From positions 1 through 49,536 of the forward strand of contig JBQTHP010000090.1 of assembly GCA_052389755.1 (NCBI GenBank): a DNA stretch of 49,536 nucleotides, read 5' to 3'. Positions within the stretch are counted from its first letter, which is position 1. Each line of letters begins with the position of its first letter. The position numbers and the translations under genes were made by a program. This document shows positions 1-7,746 of this stretch, piece by piece. The notes beneath the pieces are model-generated. The model ran no database searches. It saw nothing but the letters and a program-made list of their open reading frames with translations, and had not been told where the DNA came from. Origin of the DNA: JBQTHP01 sp052389755. GTDB lineage: Bacteria > Pseudomonadota > Gammaproteobacteria > Steroidobacterales > Steroidobacteraceae.

Positions 1-2
1 TG

Positions 3-893
3 GATGGGGTGTACCGCAGCGGCGCTCCGCTGCGCTTCCAGGCGCTCTGCGCCCCCACCGTCGAGGAGCTGCAGCACCTGGTCGAGCAGATTGCCGAGCA
101 GATCGGGCGCGCGCTCGAGCGGCAGGGGCTCCTCGTCCGTGACGCCGAGCAGGCCTATCTCGCCACCGAGTCCGAGTCCTCCGCGGTGAATGCCGGCGAG
201 ACCGCGGACATCGCGGACCTCATCGCTCATTCGGTCACCTACCGCATCGCCACCGGCCCGCGCGCCGGCCAGAAAGTCTTCACCGTGCAGAGCCTGCCGC
301 CCCTGCCCGATGCACCCGCGCACACCCGTCTCGCCCAGGCGGGCGGCTTCTCCCTGCACGCCGGCATCGCCATCGGCGGCGACGAATCCGAAAAGCTCGA
401 GCGACTCTGCCGCTACATCAGCCGTCCGTCACTCGCCCCCGCGCGCCTCGCACTCACCGCCGGCGGCGCCGTGCGCTACAGCCTCAAGACCCCCTACCGC
501 GACGGCACCACCCACGTGCTCTTCGAGCCGCTCGACTTCCTCGCGCGCCTGGCCGCCCTCGTGCCCCCGCCGCGCGTGCACCTCACGCGCTTCCATGGGC
601 TCTTCGCTCCACACAATCGGCTGCACGCGCTCGTCACCCCTGCAGGCCGCGGCCCGCGTGCCTCGCACCGCGCCCCGAAATACCACGCCATGGGCTGGAT
701 GCAGCGCCTGAAGCGCGCGTTCCGCATCGACATCCAGACCTGCGTGCGCTGCGGCGGACGACTGCGGATCATCGCCAGCATCGAAGCGCCCGCCCTCATC
801 CGCCACATCCTCGATCACCTCGAACGTCGCGACGGTACCGGCGCCCCTCCCCCGCCCGCTCGGGCGCCGCCGGCCGCGTGGCTGTCGCGCTGA
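3..893 (+). CDS. IS91-family (IS801/IS1294-like) transposase, C-terminal part
   Basis: The frame is open to the left edge, so only the C-terminal ~296 residues are present. The stretch around residues 140-175 (RLCRYISRP, then LKTPYRDGTTHVLFEPLDF) matches my memory of the C-terminal region of IS91-type Y2 rolling-circle transposases. A late CVRCGG motif followed by RIIASIEAP is the usual tail of that family. The catalytic HUH/tyrosine region lies outside the window. The 184 bp up to the next gene carry no convincing gene and may include the element's terminus. The broken genes just downstream suggest the element contributed to a local rearrangement. Confidence 0.85.
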   Translation, partial: DGVYRSGAPLRFQALCAPTVEELQHLVEQIAEQIGRALERQGLLVRDAEQAYLATESESSAVNAGETADIADLIAHSVTYRIATGPRAGQKVFTVQSLPPLPDAPAHTRLAQAGGFSLHAGIAIGGDESEKLERLCRYISRPSLAPARLALTAGGAVRYSLKTPYRDGTTHVLFEPLDFLARLAALVPPPRVHLTRFHGLFAPHNRLHALVTPAGRGPRASHRAPKYHAMGWMQRLKRAFRIDIQTCVRCGGRLRIIASIEAPALIRHILDHLERRDGTGAPPPPARAPPAAWLSR

Positions 894-1077
894 ACATCGC
901 ACCGCACGAGCACAGCTCATTCCATTCCAAGATGAGGCCATGCCTCAGGCGCCGCGCTGCATTCACCGGAAAGCAGCGCTCGCCGAGCCCCGTTCGCGGC
1001 ACGCGACGCTGAGTCCCATTGCAGGGTGAGCAGCTCTCGAATAGCCTCTCGGGAGGGAGACGGCACGGGGTCCGGTC

Positions 1078-1458
1078 GTGCTCAGGCAATTTACCCTATT
1101 CCTGTTCGCCCTTCCGTTCGCGGGGACGGCGAGTGCCGACTGGCTGGAAGCCAGCAGCGATCATTTCGTCATCTACGGCGACCACAAAGAAAAAGCGGCA
1201 AGGGAATTCGCCGAGCGGCTGGAGCGATTCAACGGGGCGATGGCGCGTGTGTACCGGCACGAGCAGTCGAAGCCGAGCCCTTCGAACCGCGTCACCGTTT
1301 ACGTCGTCGACAGCGCAAAGGACGTCCGCGAAGTCACGGCGCAGAAGAACCGCTATGTGGCTGGTGTCTACATCCCTCGTGCCGGAGGGTCCGTCGCGGT
1401 GATCCCGAAGCTCAAGGGGGCATCGTCGACATACGAGTTGTCCGGCGAGACGATCCTC
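1078..1458 (+). pseudogene. Truncated secreted DUF1570-like protein, N-terminal part
   Basis: GTG start, a clear signal peptide (residues 1-20, ending TASA before DW), then a domain with FVIYGD, VTVYVVD and GGSVAVIPK. This resembles the N-terminus of DUF1570/peptidase-MA-like proteins, which normally continue after the ETIL motif into a metalloprotease helix (HEYAH). Here the match stops at ETIL near 1458 and the frame runs on as about 40 unrelated residues to a stop at 1587. Those extra residues are the antisense of an esterase fragment. The gene is therefore a fragment joined to foreign sequence. Family assignment is from memory. Confidence 0.6.
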
Positions 1459-1690
1459 GGATTCGTAGATTCCGCACGAGAGGTACATGCGGTGCGCCGG
1501 CATGCCGGGCTCGCTGCGAAACTCGTTCATGAATTTAACGCGAACGAGCCCGACTGCAACACCAGGCGATCGAAGGTGCCCGGGTAACGCCACGCGGTGT
1601 AGAGCGAGGCGACGCCGCCGAAGCCCGCGCCCATGAGGCCGCGCGTGGCAGGCGTGTCGGCGAGCGGATAGCGCTGGCGCAGCGCCCGGA
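1459..1690 (-). pseudogene. Esterase (Fes/alpha-beta hydrolase) fragment, frameshifted
   Basis: Reading the minus strand from 1690 gives RQRYPLADTPATRGLMGAG, then FGGVASLYTAWRYPGTFDR and LVLQSGSFA. This is the nucleophile-elbow region of enterochelin-esterase-like hydrolases. The frame hits a stop near 1532, but a neighbouring frame continues with FRSEPGMPAHRMYLSCGIYE, the expected next segment of the family, so there is a frameshift. The elbow reads G-A-G-F-G-G where the family has G-A-S-F-G-G, so the catalytic serine is also lost. Both gene ends are missing: one side abuts kynA, the other the truncated DUF1570-like gene. Confidence 0.65.
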
Positions 1691-1692
1691 CC

Positions 1693-2550
1693 TCACATCG
1701 ACGTTCGAATCTGCCACAGCTCCGGGAAGAACTTCAGCTCCAGGGCCTTGGCGAGATACGACACGCCGCCCGTGCCGCCGGTGCCGGGCTTGTAGCCGAT
1801 GATGCGCTCCACCGTCTTCAGGTGGTGCACGCGCCAGAGCTGGAACTTGTGATCGAGATCGACCAGGCGCTCGGCAAGCTCGTAGAGGTCCCAGTCCTTC
1901 TCGGCATTGTGGTAGACGCCGAGCCACGCGCCGGCCACCTGCTTGTTCGCGCTGTAGGGTTCGGTGAAATCGCGCACCAGGTGACTCTCTGGTATGCCGT
2001 AGCCGCGCCGACTGAGAAGCCGCAGCACCTCGTCGTAGAGCGAGGGCGATTCCAGCGCGCGCTTCAGGGCCTCGTGGGCCTGCGGGTCGCGCTCATGGGC
2101 AGCGAGCATCTCGCCGTGCTTGTTGCCGAGCAGGAACTCGAGGAGCCGGTACTGCCAGGACTGAAATCCGGAGGATCGCCCGAGTGCGTTCCTGAACGCG
2201 GAGTAGTCTGAAGGCGTCATCGTCGACAGCACGTCCCAGGTTGCGATCAGCTGGCTCTGCACGCGGGAGATGCGCTCGAGCATCTTGAACGACGGATCGA
2301 GCTCGTCGCGACGCACGCACTCGAGCACGCCGTCGAGCTCGTGGAGAAAGAGCCGCATCCACAGCTCCGAGGTCTGGTGCACGACGATGAACAGCATCTC
2401 GTCGTGCTCCAGGGACAGCGGCTTTTGCGCATCGAGGACCTTGTCCAGCTGCAGGTACTGCCCGTAGGAGAGCGAGGAGCCGAGATCCCAATGGATCGAC
2501 TCGTCGGAGAGGTCTACCCGCTCGGATTTGCCGTAGCGTCGCGTGCTCAT
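1693..2550 (-). CDS. kynA: Tryptophan 2,3-dioxygenase
   Basis: A 285-residue heme dioxygenase that opens the indole ring of tryptophan to N-formylkynurenine, the first step of the kynurenine pathway. Visible family motifs are YGQYLQLD, FIVVHQTSELWMRL (substrate and heme pocket), WRVHHLKTVERIIG (region of the proximal heme histidine) and the GTGGTGGVSYL loop. Length is normal. I start at ATG 2550 (MSTRRYG), which overlaps the stop of the upstream metalloprotein gene by 4 bp (ATGA), implying translational coupling. A longer in-frame start at 2577 lies inside that gene and is less likely. No other kynurenine-pathway gene is in the window. Confidence 0.95.
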   Translation of the reverse strand: MSTRRYGKSERVDLSDESIHWDLGSSLSYGQYLQLDKVLDAQKPLSLEHDEMLFIVVHQTSELWMRLFLHELDGVLECVRRDELDPSFKMLERISRVQSQLIATWDVLSTMTPSDYSAFRNALGRSSGFQSWQYRLLEFLLGNKHGEMLAAHERDPQAHEALKRALESPSLYDEVLRLLSRRGYGIPESHLVRDFTEPYSANKQVAGAWLGVYHNAEKDWDLYELAERLVDLDHKFQLWRVHHLKTVERIIGYKPGTGGTGGVSYLAKALELKFFPELWQIRTSM

Positions 2551-3308
2551 GGCGTAACCTGTTCGTCGAACACCCACGATGGTACACGCCGCCAGCCATT
2601 GAGCAATTCGCGATCGAGCCGCTCGAAATCAGGCGCGTGGCGTGCCACGCGCTGCCAGAAACGCGCGGAGTGATTCATGTGAACGGTGTGCGCGAGCTCA
2701 TGGACGAGCAGGTAGCGCACCACCTCGGGCCGCTGGAACAGAAGGCAGCAGTTCAGGCTGATCGTGCCGCGCACCGAGCAGCTTCCCCAACGCGTGCGTT
2801 GGCGTCTCACGGACAGCCGCCGGTAGGTGAGACCGAGCTCCGTGGCGAGCGCGGCGAGCTGGCGTCCGAGCGCCTCGCGTGCATACGCGAGCAGCCACTG
2901 GCGCAGAGCATTGCGAACCGCGCCCGACTCCGTCACGGCCCCGGTGAGGCTCACGAGTCCCGCGGCGGCCTCGAACGCTCGCGGTACACCCGCGCCACCT
3001 GCGAGATGCACACGCCACTTCTCGTTGCATCCGCTCAACTCGATCGAGCGCGGCGGGAACGGCTCGAGCGGTCGCGCGTTGCGGCGGGCCTCCGCACGTC
3101 GCCGGTCGATCCAGTCGCGATGCCGGCCGATGAACCGTTGAACGGAGCGCGCCGTCGTGCGCGGCGGCACGATGACCTCCACGCGGCCGGTCAGATGAAC
3201 GCGGACCGAGAGCCGGCGCGCCCGCCGGCTCACGCGCACGATCCATTCTTCGGCCGGGCCCGCGTCCGGCCATAGCGGCAGTTGTCCCGTGTCCCGGTTG
3301 AAATCCAT
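2547..3308 (-). CDS. YgjP-like M48/DUF45 metallopeptidase-family protein
   Basis: 253 residues starting at ATG 3308 (MDFNRDTG). The C-terminal half has LLVHELAHTVHMNHSARFW, the HELAH zinc motif plus the downstream NH that defines the YgjP/WLM-like DUF45 family. Before it lie RRQRTRWGSCSVRGTISLN and a typical N-terminal beta domain. Members are predicted zinc metallopeptidases; E. coli YgjP has been described as a UTP pyrophosphatase, so the activity here is open. The gene is divergent from ltaE with 50 bp between the starts and overlaps kynA by 4 bp. Confidence 0.88.
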   Translation of the reverse strand: MDFNRDTGQLPLWPDAGPAEEWIVRVSRRARRLSVRVHLTGRVEVIVPPRTTARSVQRFIGRHRDWIDRRRAEARRNARPLEPFPPRSIELSGCNEKWRVHLAGGAGVPRAFEAAAGLVSLTGAVTESGAVRNALRQWLLAYAREALGRQLAALATELGLTYRRLSVRRQRTRWGSCSVRGTISLNCCLLFQRPEVVRYLLVHELAHTVHMNHSARFWQRVARHAPDFERLDRELLNGWRRVPSWVFDEQVTP

Positions 3309-3358
3309 CGTCCTCGCAGGAATCGCGCGTAGGGGGCTCGTGGCATCATAGCAGCGCG

Positions 3359-4393
3359 ATGCGCTTCTACAGCGACAACACCGCCACCGCCTGTCCGGAA
3401 GTGCTCGACGCGATTCGGGCCGCGAACGTCGGGCTCGCGAAAGCCTACGGCGAGGACCAGTGGACACGCCGGCTCGACGTCACGTTCAGCGAGTTCTTCG
3501 GCGCCGACGTGCACGCCTTCGCAGTTGCCACGGGCACCGCGGCGAATTCGCTCTCACTCGCAACGATCTGTCCTCCGTATGGCGCCGTGTTCGCGCACGA
3601 CGAGGCGCACATCGTGCGCGACGAATGCGGTGCGCCGGAATTTTTCTCGGGCGGCGCACGTGTCGTGACGATCGCCGGAGCGCACGGCAAACTGACGACC
3701 GCCGCGCTCCGCACCGCGCTCGACGCCAATCCGACGTCGGTTCACTCACTCCAGCCGGCGGCCGTGTCCCTCACGCAGGCGACGGAGCTCGGCACGGTCT
3801 ACCGGCCGAACGAGTTGTACGCCCTCTGCGCGCTCGCGCACGAGCGCGGTCTCAAGGTGCATCTGGACGGAGCCCGAATCGCCAATGCCCTTGCGTTTCT
3901 CGCCTGCCAGCCGGCAGACGTTACCTGGCGCGCCGGCGTCGACGTTCTCTCCTTCGGCGCGACGAAGAACGGCGCGCTTACGGCGGAGGCAGTCGTGTTC
4001 TTCGACCGAAGCCTCGTTCGCGACTTCGAGCTGCGGCGCAAACGCGCGGGGCACCTGCTGTCGAAGTCACGGTACGTGTCGGTTCAGCTCCTCGCGTACA
4101 TCGAGACGGGCGTCTGGCAGAGGAACGCGCAGCGTGCGAACTCGCTCGCCAGACGGATCGCAGCGGCGGCCGGCGACGCGTTGCTGCATCCGCTGGAGGC
4201 GAACGAGATCTTCGTGCGGCTCGGCGATGCCGGAAAATCCCGGCTGCGCGCGCAAGGCTTCGAGTTCTACGACTGGGGACCCGCCGCGTCCGGTGAAGCG
4301 CGCTTCGTCGTCTCGTGGGATCAGGAGGACGGGGACGTCGCCGCGCTGTGCGCGGCGCTCCACGCGCTCCGCGAGCCGAAGGCTGAGGGCTGA
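3359..4393 (+). CDS. ltaE: Low-specificity L-threonine aldolase
   Basis: A 344-residue fold-type-I PLP enzyme that cleaves threonine/allo-threonine to glycine and acetaldehyde. Visible features are FYSDNTATACPEV at the N-terminus, ATGTAANSLSL for cofactor phosphate binding, HLDGARIANA with the PLP-contacting Asp170/Arg173, and SFGATKNGALTAE with the PLP lysine at about 203. Length and start (ATG) are normal. The last codons (PKAEG) and the stop lie inside a heptamer repeat array, so the extreme C-terminus is repeat-encoded. Confidence 0.93.
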   Translation: MRFYSDNTATACPEVLDAIRAANVGLAKAYGEDQWTRRLDVTFSEFFGADVHAFAVATGTAANSLSLATICPPYGAVFAHDEAHIVRDECGAPEFFSGGARVVTIAGAHGKLTTAALRTALDANPTSVHSLQPAAVSLTQATELGTVYRPNELYALCALAHERGLKVHLDGARIANALAFLACQPADVTWRAGVDVLSFGATKNGALTAEAVVFFDRSLVRDFELRRKRAGHLLSKSRYVSVQLLAYIETGVWQRNAQRANSLARRIAAAAGDALLHPLEANEIFVRLGDAGKSRLRAQGFEFYDWGPAASGEARFVVSWDQEDGDVAALCAALHALREPKAEG

Positions 4394-4496
4394 GGGCTCA
4401 GGGCTGAGGGCTGAGGGCTAGAGTAAGAACGCAGTCCTCAGCGCCGGCGACTCTATCATCCGGCCTTCAGCCCTCAGCCCTCAGCCCTCAGCCGCC
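4378..4496. repeat. Inverted array of GGGCTGA heptamers between convergent genes
   Basis: About 4380-4420 is a run of GGGCTGA units with one GGGCTCA variant. About 4466-4493 is the reverse complement run (TCAGCCC units). Between them TAGAGT and ACTCTA form a further inverted pair, so the RNA or DNA could fold into a long hairpin. The stops of ltaE (+) and the DUF4389 gene (-) both lie inside the array, so it may act as a two-way transcription end. Related GGCTGA/GGCTCAGACGG strings occur at 20.53 and 49.0 kb. Confidence 0.8.
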
Positions 4497-4772
4497 CTCC
4501 TCCCCCGGCCAGTCACTGAACGGAAACGGCGGCGCCTCGGAAACGAACGCCAGGTACTCGACCACCTGACGCGTGTAGCGGGCAACTCCCGCGCCGAAGC
4601 GAGTGAGATCGTCGTTCGCCGCGCCGTTCAGCAGGCGCAGCGCGAGCTGCGCCACCGCGGTCAGGGCCACCACCCAGCACAGAATCCAGAAAACCACCGC
4701 GAATACGATCATGTAGAGCACGCGCTGCATCAGGTTCGACGCGGGCGGCGAAGGCGGCGGCAGCTCGTTCAT
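4488..4772 (-). CDS. DUF4389 domain membrane protein
   Basis: 94 residues with a proline-rich start, one long hydrophobic stretch (about residues 19-48) followed by LRLLNGAANDDLTRFGAG and YTRQVVEYLAFVSEAPPFPF. The last motif is typical of DUF4389 proteins of unknown function. I use ATG 4772 because GGGGAACTGAA lies directly upstream; the open frame extends much further (to 5540) but that part is the antisense of tatD. The final Glu/Gly residues and stop fall in the heptamer array. Confidence 0.8.
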   Translation of the reverse strand: MNELPPPSPPASNLMQRVLYMIVFAVVFWILCWVVALTAVAQLALRLLNGAANDDLTRFGAGVARYTRQVVEYLAFVSEAPPFPFSDWPGEEGG

Positions 4773-4847
4773 TTCAGTTCCCCTGTCCCGATTCTGCCAG
4801 CTTGCGCGTGTCGGCGTCCGGGCGCGAGTGAGGCTAAGCTTGCGCCG

Positions 4848-5660
4848 GTGGAGTTGATCGACGTCGGCATCAATCTCGCGCATGACAGCTACGACGCGGA
4901 CCGCAGCGCCGTGCTCACGCGTGCGCGGGCGGCGGGAGTCGTACAGATGATCGTCACGGGCTCGAGCGAGGCGAGCACGCGCAAAGCGCTTGCCCTCGCT
5001 CGTGAGCATCCACGCGAGTTGTTCGCGACCGCCGGCGTACACCCGCACCACGCGCGCGACTGGAACGAGGGAATGCGCGCGGCGATACGCGAGCTCGGCG
5101 CGGCGCGCGAGGTCGTCGCGATCGGCGAATGCGGGCTCGACTACTTTCGCGATTACTCCCCGCGCGGCGCGCAGCGTGATGCATTCGTGGCGCAGCTGTC
5201 TCTCGCCGCGGAAATCGGCAAGCCCGTGTTCCTGCATCAACGCGACGCGCATGCGGATTTCACGGCGATCCTGCGCGAGCACGTGCCACAGCTTCGCGGC
5301 GGCGTGGCGCACTGCTTCACGGGCGATGCCGCCGGGCTCGACTGCGACCTCGAGCTCGGCCTTGCGATCGGCATCACGGGCTGGATCTGCGATGAGCGCC
5401 GCGGGCGGCACCTGCTCCCGCTCGTCAGTCGGATTCCGGCCGACCGTTTGCTCCTGGAGACCGATGGCCCCTATCTTCTGCCGCGCGATCTCACACCGAG
5501 GCCTGCATCGAGGCGCAATGAGCCGGCGTTCCTGGCGCACATCGCCGCCGCCGTTGCACGCGCACGTGGCGAATCGGTGGTAGAGCTCGCGCGATCGAGC
5601 ACGGCGGCCGCGCGCACGCTCTTCGGGCTACCTCTATTGAACATTACAAATGCATCTTAA
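4848..5660 (+). CDS. tatD: TatD family metal-dependent deoxyribonuclease
   Basis: 270 residues, GTG start. Motif order follows E. coli TatD closely: IDVGINLAH, TAGVHPHHA, AIGECGLDYFRD, PVFLHQRDAH, VAHCFTG, GITGWICDERRG, LLLETDGPYLLPRDL and SRRNEPAFL. These supply the His, Glu and Asp ligands of the two-metal TIM-barrel site. TatD enzymes are 3'-5' exo/endo-deoxyribonucleases. The first 5' ligand motif is INLAH rather than DxHxH, as is usual in the TatD subgroup. The gene stands alone, followed by an A/T-rich spacer. Confidence 0.93.
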   Translation: MELIDVGINLAHDSYDADRSAVLTRARAAGVVQMIVTGSSEASTRKALALAREHPRELFATAGVHPHHARDWNEGMRAAIRELGAAREVVAIGECGLDYFRDYSPRGAQRDAFVAQLSLAAEIGKPVFLHQRDAHADFTAILREHVPQLRGGVAHCFTGDAAGLDCDLELGLAIGITGWICDERRGRHLLPLVSRIPADRLLLETDGPYLLPRDLTPRPASRRNEPAFLAHIAAAVARARGESVVELARSSTAAARTLFGLPLLNITNAS

Positions 5661-5687
5661 GGTTTTGTTTTATAAGGTGTTATAACT

Positions 5688-7109
5688 ATGGACATGAAGA
5701 AGCTTCGCGACTCGATCGCGGCGCGGTGGCGCGACTCGATCATCGATCGACTGAAGGATTACGTGCGCATCCCGAACAAGTCACCGATGTTCGATCCGGA
5801 CTGGGAGCGCGCGGGGCACATGCAGGCTGCCGTCGATCTGATTGCGAGCTGGTGTCGCGACCAGAAACTCGCCGGCGCACGTGTCGAAGTTCGAAAGCTC
5901 GCCGGGCTCACACCGCTGCTGGTCGTCGATATCCCGGGCGAGCTGCGGGATTGCGTGCTGCTGTACGGCCATCTCGACAAGCAACCGGAATTCACCGGCT
6001 GGCTTCCCGGCCTTGGGCCGTGGGAGCCCGTGATTCGAGACGGCAAGCTCTACGGGCGCGGTGCGGCGGACGACGGTTACGCGGTCTTCAGCTCACTGGC
6101 CGCGATCGGCGCGCTGCAGGCGCAGGGAGTCGCCCTGCCCCGCTGCGTGGTGCTGATCGAAGCATCCGAGGAGAGCGGCAGCATTCATCTTCCCGCGCAT
6201 CTCGAAGCGCTCGGCGCGGCGCTCGGTGAGCCGTCGCTCGTCGTATGTCTCGATGCGGAGTGCGGGAACTACGATCAGCTGTGGTGCACGACCTCGCTGC
6301 GCGGCAACCTCGTCGGACGCCTGCACGTGCGCGTGCTGACCGAAGGCGTCCACTCGGGCATGGCCACCGGCATTGCACCGACGCCGTTTCGCATCATCGA
6401 GCAGCTGCTGGCGCGGATCGAGAATGCGGTGACAGGCGACATCCTCGTGGACGAGCTCCATACGACGATCCCGAAGGATCGCCGCACTCAGATTGCCACG
6501 GCCGCGCGCGTTCTCGGGCCCTCCGTTGCGAGCAAGGTGCCGTTCGCGGATGCCGCCCGCCCCGTCTCGAATGATCCGGTCGAGTTGCTGGTAAACAGCA
6601 CGTGGCGCGCGACGCTCGCGGTCGTCGGCGCGGACGGGCTGCCGCCCGTGCAATCGGCGGGCAACGTGCTGCTGCCGGAGATCGCGCTCAAACTGTCGCT
6701 GAGGTTGCCGCCGACCGTCGAGCCGCTACACGCAAGCGAGGCGGTTCGCACGGCACTCGAGCGCGATCCGCCTTACGGAGTGCACGTGCGGTTCGAACCC
6801 GGCGCCGCTACGGGCGGGTGGAACGCACCGGCGTTCGCGCCGTGGCTCGAGCAATCGATCGACCGCGCCTCGCGCGCGGTATACGGACGCGAAGCCGTTC
6901 ACGTCGGCTGCGGCGGCACCATTCCGTTCATGGGCATGCTCGGCGAGCGTTTCCCGAAGACCCAGTTCTTCGTGACTGGAGTGCTCGGACCCCAGGCGAA
7001 TGCGCACGGCCCGAACGAGTTTCTGCATCTGGAGTACGTACAGCGGCTCACCGAATGCGTAGCGCTGGTCCTCGCGGATCACGCGGCGGAGGTGGGGAAG
7101 GAGGGCTGA
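5688..7109 (+). CDS. M20 family metallopeptidase/dipeptidase
   Basis: 473 residues. Metal-site motifs: LLYGHLDKQP (His95), YGRGAADDGY (bridging Asp128), IEASEESGS (Glu161 base, Glu162 ligand), and a late AHGPNEFL histidine; the dimerisation/lid domain sits between with EGVHSGMATG. The family hydrolyses dipeptides or acylated amino acids in the cytoplasm; the substrate cannot be told. An AAGGTG ribosome-binding site precedes ATG 5688; ATG 5694 is an alternative. The preceding ~55 bp are strikingly A/T-rich for this genome and include one GTTATAAC palindrome, but I see no good promoter. Confidence 0.9.
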   Translation: MDMKKLRDSIAARWRDSIIDRLKDYVRIPNKSPMFDPDWERAGHMQAAVDLIASWCRDQKLAGARVEVRKLAGLTPLLVVDIPGELRDCVLLYGHLDKQPEFTGWLPGLGPWEPVIRDGKLYGRGAADDGYAVFSSLAAIGALQAQGVALPRCVVLIEASEESGSIHLPAHLEALGAALGEPSLVVCLDAECGNYDQLWCTTSLRGNLVGRLHVRVLTEGVHSGMATGIAPTPFRIIEQLLARIENAVTGDILVDELHTTIPKDRRTQIATAARVLGPSVASKVPFADAARPVSNDPVELLVNSTWRATLAVVGADGLPPVQSAGNVLLPEIALKLSLRLPPTVEPLHASEAVRTALERDPPYGVHVRFEPGAATGGWNAPAFAPWLEQSIDRASRAVYGREAVHVGCGGTIPFMGMLGERFPKTQFFVTGVLGPQANAHGPNEFLHLEYVQRLTECVALVLADHAAEVGKEG

Positions 7110-7117
7110 AGCCTCTC

Positions 7118-7735
7118 TTACGTTCCCTGCGCCGGCCGCGGCTGGCTCAACCGGCTCGGCGTGACGGAACGTTTGACGTTCACCCAGACCGCCGCGAAGG
7201 GGCTGCCGCCGTTCGCGAGTGCTGCGCGCTCGACCGCGGGAAACTCCGTGCGCATCGAGTCGATCATCAGGGTCCACTTTGGCAGGCCCTTCGGGAACTT
7301 CCCGCGCCGCGTGAACACGATGCGTCCTTCGACCGGCGCGTCCTCCGCGAGCGCCTTGACGGCAGCGACGCGGTCGTAGAGGGCGCCCTGCGGGTTGCCG
7401 AACGTCGCGCGCTGCGGACCGTCCATCACCGTCCACTGGTTCATCTGGTCCCCGGCGAAGATGTTGCCGCGGATGTCCCGCAGGTCGATCACGATGATCC
7501 CGCGTGCGGTGAGCAGCAGAAAATCGATGTGAAAGACCCCACCCATGCCGTCGGGCACGAGGACGTTGGCGAGATGATCGGTGCCGACCGACGTGATCGC
7601 GTTCACGATCGCGCGGCGTGCGCGGTGCTCGCGATACCAGCGCCAAAGCGCGCTCAGCAGCCAGCCGAAGACGATGGCTGCGGCCAGGAGGGGCCAGGTG
7701 ATCGCCGGCAGATTCTCGATCGCTTCGCGATTCAA
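7118..7735 (-). CDS. NERD-domain membrane protein
   Basis: 205 residues. One transmembrane helix (about residues 9-28, WPLLAAAIVFGWLLSALW) is followed by a basic linker and a NERD (nuclease-related) domain: VGTDHLANVLVPDG, VFHIDFLLLTARGIIVIDLR and a GNIFAGD segment, matching the D-h-h-h-h...E/D-h-K-like core of this endonuclease-related fold. I choose the TTG at 7735 because AAGGAG sits 6 bp upstream, overlapping the thrC stop. It is the last gene of the thrABC run, so it is probably cotranscribed. The molecular role is unknown. Confidence 0.75.
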   Translation of the reverse strand: MNREAIENLPAITWPLLAAAIVFGWLLSALWRWYREHRARRAIVNAITSVGTDHLANVLVPDGMGGVFHIDFLLLTARGIIVIDLRDIRGNIFAGDQMNQWTVMDGPQRATFGNPQGALYDRVAAVKALAEDAPVEGRIVFTRRGKFPKGLPKWTLMIDSMRTEFPAVERAALANGGSPFAAVWVNVKRSVTPSRLSQPRPAQGT

Positions 7736-7746
7736 GCCGTGCTCCT

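Noticed and set aside
4378..4496. Possible CRISPR-like array
   Set aside because: Units are 7 bp, contiguous and inverted, with no spacers.
4773..5540. Upstream extension of the DUF4389 frame
   Set aside because: It is antisense to tatD, and the ATG at 4772 has a good ribosome-binding site.
5679..5686. GTTATAAC upstream of the M20 peptidase as a second target of the AbrB-like protein
   Set aside because: Only one octamer is present, overlapping the ribosome-binding site, in an A/T-rich spacer; chance is likely.
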